A DNA stretch of 8,372 nt from Clostridiales bacterium UBA7103 (GTDB lineage: Bacteria; Bacillota; Clostridia; Oscillospirales; Oscillospiraceae), in contig DKYJ01000007.1 of assembly GCA_002493305.1 (NCBI GenBank), positions 462 through 8,833 on the forward strand, given 5' to 3'. Made by a program: the position numbers and the translations under genes. How positions within the stretch are numbered: position 1 is the stretch's first letter; every line of letters begins with the position of its first letter. This document shows, in pieces, positions 1-6,800 of this stretch. The notes below the pieces were generated by a model, which did no database searches, had not been told where the DNA came from, and saw nothing but the letters and a program-made list of their open reading frames with translations.

Positions 1-1
1 A

Positions 2-20
2 GCTCCCCCTCATGGGGAGC
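2..20. repeat. Short GC-rich palindrome at window start
   Basis: Seven-base arms GCTCCCC (2-8) and GGGGAGC (14-20) enclose a five-base loop. No T-run follows on the + strand, so it is not a clear intrinsic terminator. With the palindrome at 66-84 it resembles the REP-like intergenic palindromes of gut Clostridia. It could also be the end of a terminator or repeat belonging to a gene left of the window. Confidence 0.5.
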
Positions 21-65
21 CAGGATATACACTGACTCAAAAACCGACTACCCCGCACCCACTTG

Positions 66-101
66 CTTCCCCCTGAGGGGGAAGTGGCGAGCTTGCGAGC
101 C
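66..101. repeat. REP-like palindrome upstream of the DUF559 gene
   Basis: A perfect palindrome, CTTCCCCCT-G-AGGGGGAAG, spans 66-84 (nine-base arms, one central base). A second GC-rich block containing two GCGAGC copies (88-92 region and 95-100) follows directly. The whole looks like a compact repetitive extragenic element. It lies 60 bases before the DUF559 start codon and has no T-run, so a repeat is more likely than a terminator. Copy number elsewhere in the genome cannot be seen here. Confidence 0.6.
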
Positions 102-144
102 AATGGGGGGCTGATTTGCACCGAAGTAAGATAGAGGAAAACAA

Positions 145-492
145 ATGCGATACGAAAAGAACAAATCGCTTGCCTCAAAAGCACGCAGTCTGCGTAAGGA
201 AATGACCCCGCAGGAGAGAAAGCTGTGGCATACATTTCTAAAGGAAAGGCCGGAGCATTTTCGCCGCCAGCAGATCATCGGAGGATACATTGCCGATTTT
301 TATTGCGAGAAATATAAACTTGTTATTGAGCTTGATGGTTCCCAGCATTATGAAAATTCCGGACAAGAATACGATAAAAAACGCGATGAATATTTGAGGT
401 CACGGGATTTGACAGTTCTTCGATATTCAAATGCGGATATAAATTTCCGCTTTCAGTCCGTGTGCGAGGATATCATTAACTATCTAAAATAA
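145..492 (+). CDS. DUF559 / Vsr-like endonuclease-domain protein, 115 aa
   Basis: A small stand-alone protein of the DUF559 family, which shares the PD-(D/E)XK/Vsr-like nuclease fold; its cellular role and substrate are not established. Family signatures are visible: TPQERKLW (residues 21-28), FRRQ (39-42), ADFYC (50-54), ELDGSQHY (62-69) and VLRYSNAD (91-98). Probable catalytic residues are D51, E62, D64 and H68. The length of about 115 residues is normal for the family, so it looks intact. The ATG at 145 is supported by an AGAGG-type ribosome binding site at 133-137, seven bases upstream. The gene is AT-richer (about 42% GC) than the giant gene downstream and uses TCA serine codons three times in 115 codons (residues 11, 86, 95), against three in 2434 there. 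Together with the flanking palindromes this suggests separate, possibly horizontal, origin. Nothing ties it functionally to the downstream surface gene. Confidence 0.85.
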   Translation: MRYEKNKSLASKARSLRKEMTPQERKLWHTFLKERPEHFRRQQIIGGYIADFYCEKYKLVIELDGSQHYENSGQEYDKKRDEYLRSRDLTVLRYSNADINFRFQSVCEDIINYLK

Positions 493-577
493 ATCTCGCG
501 CCCATTTGCTCTCCACCCTGAGCGTTGCGCCGCGCCGACATGCAGCCTCCTCAAGGGGGCGCCAAGGCGATGATCAC

Positions 578-602
578 CCCCGGTTTCACATTGGAACCGG
601 GG
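578..602. repeat. Hairpin downstream of the DUF559 gene
   Basis: Arms CCCCGGTT (578-585) and AACCGGGG (595-602) form eight perfect pairs. T586-G594 and C587-G593 extend the stem to ten pairs with an ACATT loop. The following bases (ACTTTCTTG) are only loosely T-rich, so this is either a weak terminator for the DUF559 gene or another REP-like palindrome. I favour the repeat reading because similar GC palindromes lie on the other side of the gene. Confidence 0.5.
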
Positions 603-630
603 ACTTTCTTGCCCAAAAGCGGCTGTTTTT

Positions 631-700
631 ATAGTTGTAAAAATTTTTATAAATAAAATAAAAATTTTTCTGAAAAAATTGAGCATTTTGCGAAAAAATG
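631..700. promoter_or_regulatory. A-tract-rich, probably curved upstream DNA
   Basis: This 70-base stretch is only about 16% GC. It contains two AAAAATTTTT blocks (639-648 and 660-669) whose starts are 21 bases apart, and two A6 runs (673-678 and 693-698) 20 bases apart. Spacings near two helical turns favour intrinsic bending. In this position, about 70-130 bases upstream of a candidate -10 box, it could act as an UP-like or bending element, or as a site for a global regulator. The function is inferred. Confidence 0.4.
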
Positions 701-771
701 CCGTCTGTATAAATAGAAACACATAAGTTGCGCATGAAGCTATCACAAACGGATAAATTCGGCGTATCGTA

Positions 772-777
772 TATAAT
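772..777 (+). promoter_or_regulatory. Candidate -10 box for the giant surface-protein gene
   Basis: A perfect TATAAT lies 32 bases before the ATG at 810, implying a short 5' leader of roughly 25 bases. No good TTGACA-like -35 is found at the right distance (749-754 reads ACGGAT), and there is no extended TG. It therefore either depends on an activator or upstream element or is a chance match in AT-rich DNA. A weaker alternative pairs TTGCGC (728-733) with GATAAA (752-757) at 18-base spacing. Confidence 0.35.
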
Positions 778-809
778 TTGGTTGATATATTTATTGTAGG
801 AGGAAAGAA

Positions 810-899
810 ATGAAGCATCATAGCTTACTTCGTCGGCTGCTCAGCGTTCTGCTGTGCCTTACAATGGTCTTCTCCCTGTTCCCTGTCAGCGTTTTTGCT
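810..899 (+). other. Sec signal peptide of the giant protein
   Basis: Residues 1-30 show a basic n-region with R8-R9, a hydrophobic core (about 10-24), a helix-breaking P25 and a VFA site, predicting signal peptidase I cleavage after A30 before E31. The mature protein then starts with an acidic, Pro-rich stretch, as is usual for exported Gram-positive surface proteins. C16 lies within the core but no lipobox surrounds it, so a lipoprotein is unlikely. Confidence 0.88.
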
Positions 900-3800
900 G
901 AGGGCGTGGAGGAGCCTGCGGCTCAGCCTGAGCAGAGCGACAAGGATTCTTTCGATTTGAAGATTGATTTTGTATCTGAAGACGGTGCTGCCCTTGCCGA
1001 GGCTTATGAGCTCTCGGTGGCAAAGGGCGCCGCTTTTGAGGAGACTGTTCCTTTCGCCGCGGTAGAGGGCTTCCGCCCCGCCAAGGTGGAGTTTAGCGCG
1101 GTTGACGCGGCCAACGCTCCCGGCGAGGAGGGCGTTATCTCCGTTTATGGCGAGTGTGCCAATGTTATGGTCACCGGCGAAGGTATGGTTCTCTCCGGCG
1201 CTGCCGAGGCGGACATTCATGTGATCGTTACATATGTTAAGCTGGCAGCTGCCGTTGAGGAGCAGCCCGCTGAGACAGAGCAGCCCGTCGAGGCTGAGGA
1301 GCCTGCCATCAACAGCGTACCTCGCAAAGCAGCCCGTCCCAGCGATGAGCCTCTGGCGACTTATCGCTTTGGCGATGTTGAGTTGAAGGCTGCCAACGGC
1401 AGGACAGTTACAGTTCCTGTCGCGCCCACGGTGGGCAATGAAGTTTTTGTTTGCTGGAGAACTGATAGTGGTGTTGAAGTTCAGCCCGGTGATGTTCTCA
1501 CCGCCGTTTTTGAAGGCGAAGCCCCTACCTATGTATACACTGCTGTTTACTCTGCGCTTGTCACCGTCACCTTCGAGAGCGCAGACGGAACCGTGTACGG
1601 CACCGCTGTTGCCCAGCTGGGAGAGGACGGAAGGTATTATGCTTCCCAGGCTGACATTGATGCCGCGTCTGAGAAATTTGATCAGGATATAGAGGCCAAC
1701 AAGAAGCTGAATGGCTGGACGATGAAGGACAGCGGCGCCGCGTTTACCGCGGACACAGCCTTTGACGCCAGCATTACTGTTGTTGCCGCTGTTGTTGAGG
1801 GACAGTTTGTCCAGTTCAACAGCATGGGCGGCACCTCTGTTCCCCGTGCCGAGATAAACAACAACGGCAAAATCACAAGCCCCGATGCACCCACCCGCAC
1901 CGGCTATAACTTCGCGGGCTGGTACACTGACGAGGCTTGCACAAACGCCTATGATTTTAACGTCACAGCAACGCCCAACGCCACCCTCTATGCTAAGTGG
2001 GATGGGCAGCCGGTGAGTTACACTGTTATCTATTGGGCGGAGAATGCCAACTGGGATAACCAGTATCTGCCCGAAGCGGACAGAGATGTGGAGCGGTACT
2101 CCTACATCGCATCCGAAATCCAGACTGGCAAAGCCGGTACGGAGGTCAGCCTCAGCAATCTTAATAAAAATAAACCCGCTCCCGCTGAAGGCTTTGCCGA
2201 TGGCAAGCTGGCTACCGGCGAGTCGAAGCTCATCTCCGGGGAAGGCACCTCCATCTTCAATGTGTATTATGACCGCAATGAGTTCACCGTCACATATAAG
2301 GACGCTGGTGAAACCGGTACGCTGACCTGCGGCATGGCGGAGCATACGCACAACGACGGCTGCTATGGCTGCGGCAAAGCCGCGCACACTCACAGCAGCA
2401 GCTGCTACACAAAGGATAAGGTCGTCACCGCCAAATACGGCGCGAATATAAGCGCCACTTGGCCGGGCGGCAACTGGTATGTTAGCTCAACAGGAAAATG
2501 GCAGGCTAATATACAGACCATGCCCATAAATGGGCAGACCTTCAGTAACGGTCAAACTTCTGGTAGTTCCAGCGCTCCTCAAGCGAACTATTATCTTGAG
2601 GCGCTGCCGGAGGATACAAGCAGGACGACTGAGGTCATCAATGGAAAAACCTTCTATAAGGATCATGCGGATATAGCGTATGGAACGAGCAATCCGACTA
2701 TTTCTGCTGAAGACACCTATGCAATCCCCGGCTTTACTTATTGGGGCGTCTATCAAAATGGATTCCATGCGGGAGCCACGACGGGCTATTCATACAATAA
2801 TGCCAAGTTCTGCTATACCCGCAATCAGTATGATGTTGCCTATCAGATAATAGGCGGAGATAAGACCACTGACAATTATCTCTATGACCAGCAGATCAGC
2901 GCGCGGGCTGTGCCCGACGGCTATGACGGCTGGTTCCTTGACGAGATCTGCACCAAGCCCGCCGATGCAGTCCTCGCCGGTAAGATGCCGGATACAAATA
3001 TTGTTGTCTATGCCAGAAAGCATGTAGACAACTATAAGGTCACTGTTCATGTGAGCGTGGTTGCCGGCGGCTCCGAAATAGGCACCTATACCGCCGGTCA
3101 GGTCATCACAAAAGAGCGGCTGGAGGCTGACGCCAAGGCCAACAATGTGGAGCTTCCCGCAGCCGGTGCTTTCCGCGGCTGGTTTGTGAAAAATGAGGAC
3201 GGCAGCTTCACCGCATATGATTTCAGCAATCCGCTCACCGGCAATATTGAACTGTATGCCCTCAGCAAGACCGACCTCGGTACCGTCACCTATCAGGATG
3301 CGGAGGGAAATGATCTTGGCCTCGACAGTGCAAAATATGTGCTGGGCGCAAAGGCTACCGCCAAGGTGCCCGAGGGCATTTCCGGGTTTGACCATTGGGA
3401 TATAGTCGGCGATGGCACCGTTAAGCCCGGCCAGACCTTCACCGTCAGCGGCAATGTAGTGTTAAAGGCTGCCTTGTCCGACGATGCGCCGGTACAGGTC
3501 GTCCTGAACTTTGATGCCAACAAAGGCGCGTTTTCCGCCGGAGTTGCTGAGTCCGTGACCGGCAGCGAATACTCCAGAGTCACGCTGCCCACCGTAGATG
3601 ATGTAGAACGGGATGGCTATATCCTTATTGGCTGGGCAAAGGACAGAAATGCCGAACAGCCCAGTTTCGAGCCCGGCGAAGAGGTCATGCTCGTCTCTGG
3701 CGATCCCGATACCCTTTACGCCGTTTGGAAGAGCAATCGGGCGGCCTATGAGATAAAGCACGGGTTTGAGAACATATTTGATGGTTATACGGAAGGCTAT

Positions 3801-6800
3801 TACGATGATTGGATAACCGCTTATACGGGTTCGGGTATAATTGGCTCCACGGTTACCATTGATGAACCGCCCGCCTATGAGCATTATGTACTGAACCGTG
3901 AAAAAACTTCGTTCTCTGGAGTCATCAATGCTAATGGCACAGAGTGCATAGACGTTTACTATGACCGCGTTCCCTACACCGTGAGCTATGAGGTAGACGG
4001 AAAAGTTGTTGCTTCCGAGCAGCATAAATGGGGCAAAACCGTCAGCGTTGAGTCTGAGCCCTCAAAGCCCGGCTATGACTTTACCGGCTGGATCTACGGC
4101 GATCTCAGCGTATCCTCCGGCGAGTTTGAGATGCCGAAGCACGATGTTGTCATTACCGGCCACTACACCGCGAGAAGCGACACCCCGTACACGGTGGAGT
4201 ACTATGTTGAAAACCTCGCAGGCGATGCTTACGAGCTGTATCGCGCCGAGAACAAGGACGGCATCACTGACGAGGAAGTGACCGCGACCACAATTGAAAT
4301 TCCCGGCTTCACCTTCGACGCTGAGAACGATAACAACATTCTGACCGGCATTATCGCCGGTGACGGCAGCCTGACCCTCAAGCTGTACTACGACCGCATT
4401 GACAGCCTGAGCTACACGGTGAAGTACCTTGAGCAGGGCACCAACAAGGAGCTTGCGACTGCCAAAACCGTTGATAACCAGACCTTCGGCGCTAAAGTCA
4501 CCGAGACTGCCATTGATATCGATGGTTACAACAAGGTTGTCCCGGCCAGCATAGCCATCACTATTGCGGTCGAAGGCAATGAGATCACCTTCTACTACAC
4601 CAGGCGCACCGACCTGAGCTACACGGTCAACTACTATGAGAAGGACACCAACAATAAGGTTGCAGATTCCAGAACAGTCAGCGGCCAGACCTTCGGCACA
4701 GAGATCACTGCTGCCGGGGAGAAAATCAATATTACCGGATACAGTTATGACAGCGCCGATAAAGAGACCCTGACCGTTGGCACTGGCGAGAATGTCATCA
4801 ACCTGTACTACACCATCAACAGCTACAAGGTTATCTACAAGTACATCGGCGAAGTTCCTGCCGGCGCTGCCGAACTCCCTGCTGAAGCAACCTATAACTA
4901 CAACGCCGAGGTTACCGTAGCTGATAAGCCTGCGGATATTGAGGGCTATACCTTCACCGGCTGGAGCAAACAGGGCAGCTTTAATATGCCGGCCGAGGAT
5001 GTTACGATCACCGGCTACTACACCGCGAAAAATGACACCGCCTACACGGTAGAGTATTATGTCGAGAACCTCGCGGGCGATGGCTATGAGCTTAAAGAGA
5101 CTGTCAGCAACGCCGGCACGACTGGCATAGAGGTCACCGCAGAAGAGAAGAGCTTTTCTGGCTTCACTCTCAACAAGAACATTGACGGAACAAAGGCCAC
5201 CGGTGTTATCGCCGGCGACGGCAGCCTGACTCTCAAGCTGTACTACACCCGCAACAGCTACACTGTGAACTATGTGCTTGATGGGAAGCCGTATGACGAA
5301 GTTGTTGCTCCGAAGGAGTATAAGTACGGCGAGACGGTCACCCTTGCAGACGCGCCTGAGTTCGATAAGGATGTTGTCGGCTTCTCCGGCTGGCATACCG
5401 ACGCCGCCGTGATCGACGGGAACGGATTCACCATGCCCGCCAATGCTGTTACGCTCGTCGGCACACTGGAGGTTCTGCCCACGGCTGACTATGTTGTGGA
5501 GCATTACCGCCAGAATGTGGATAAAACCGGCTACGAGCTGTTTGAAACCGAGCCCACCTATACCGTGCATTATTATGACGGTAAAACGGTGACGGCGACC
5601 CCGAAGAGCTATGATGGTTTCCGCTTCAATGGCGAGGCAGAAGGCAGCGTTCTGGAAGCTGCACTTGATAAAGAGAACCCCGTTACCCTTAAGCTGTATT
5701 ACGACCGCGTTGACGGCCTGAGCTACACTGTCAAATACCTTGAGAAGGATACCAATGCCGTTCTGCACGCGGCAAAGACCGTTGACAATCAGGTCTTCGG
5801 CGCTGAGATCACCGAACAACCCGTGGCGATCCCCGGCTACACCGCCCCCGAGGCACAGATTATCACTATTGCTGAGACCGGCAATGAGATCACCTTCTAT
5901 TACACCAGGCGCACCGATCTGGGCTACACGGTCAACTATCTTGAGCAGGACACCAAAGCGGTTCTCAGCCAGGCAAAGATCATTACCGGTCAGATCTTCG
6001 GCGATAGTGTCACCGAGAAAGCCATTGACATCGTTGGCTACAACAAGGTTGACCCGGCCGAGCAGACCTTCACCATCGAAGCTGAAAACAACGTAATCAA
6101 CTTCTTCTATACCAAGCGTACCGACCTGAGCTATACTGTCAACTACCTTGAGCAGGGCACCAATAAGGTTCTTGCAGATTCCAAGACAGTCAGCGGCCAG
6201 ACCTTCGGTGATAGCGTCACCGAGGAAGCCATTGACATCATTGGTTACAACAAGGCAGACCCGACTTCTGTGGCCGTTGAAATAACCGCTGGTACAAACG
6301 AGGCCAACTTCTACTATGTGAAGGACGAGAGCGCCAGACACAGCGTCAGCGTCAGAGTAGACTACTACAAGGACGGCGTGTTTGCAGAGAGCGACGAAAT
6401 AGTCAGCTCTGAAAGCTGGATAGGCGAATCCGCCAGCGTGACCGCGACCCCGAACGAGAGCAATAAGTTTGTCGGCTATAAGTACGACAGAACCGAAGGC
6501 GCACTGAGCTACACCGTAGAAGCGAAAGCTGCTACCGGTGATGTCAATGTGGTCGAAGTGTACTATACCATCAACAGCTACAAGGTGAGCTACGAATACA
6601 CCGGCACAGTTCCCGCTGGTGCCACCGCGCTCCCTGAGGCAGCAGACCACAACTACAACAGCGAAGTGAGCGTCGCCCCCGACGCCAGCGCATACGGTTA
6701 CACCTTCTCCGGCTGGACGGCGAGCAACGCGGCGGTCAATGATGGCAAGTTCACCATGCCCGCAGGCGACGTCACCTTCACCGGCAGCTTCGAGCCTGTC

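Larger units (their letters stand above)
493..797. other. Intergenic region: hairpins, then AT-rich promoter region
   Basis: I see no convincing gene in this gap. The left part (493-610) is GC-rich and palindromic, with a GCCTCC/GGGGGC stem at 545-560 (loop TCAA, one G-T pair) and a longer hairpin at 578-602. The right part is strongly AT-rich with repeated A-tracts, a small hairpin at 683-701 (GCATTTT/AAAATGC arms) and a perfect TATAAT at 772-777. The sharp change near 625 suggests the left half belongs with the DUF559/repeat segment and the right half is the control region of the giant surface gene. Confidence 0.6.

Noticed and set aside
578..630. Classical intrinsic terminator after the DUF559 gene
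   Set aside because: The stem is good but a continuous T-run does not follow directly; the T5 at 626-630 is over 20 bases away. Kept as a hairpin only.
493..809. Riboswitch, T-box or tRNA in the long intergenic gap
   Set aside because: I find no tRNA arms, T-box motif or known riboswitch core, and the candidate transcription start leaves a leader of only about 25 bases.
480..821. Antisense frame of 113 codons across the intergenic region
   Set aside because: It crosses the hairpins, the AT-rich promoter region and the ribosome binding site of the giant gene; no recognisable domain and base composition that changes halfway.
825..2393. Antisense open frame of about 522 codons opposite the N-terminal part
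   Set aside because: Same register effect: it ends at the sense TTA of codon 6. No recognisable domain or promoter.
5740..6096. Frame-shifted + strand frame of 118 codons
   Set aside because: Lies wholly inside the MucBP units in another frame and gives a low-complexity Arg/Ser/Pro-rich product; a shadow.
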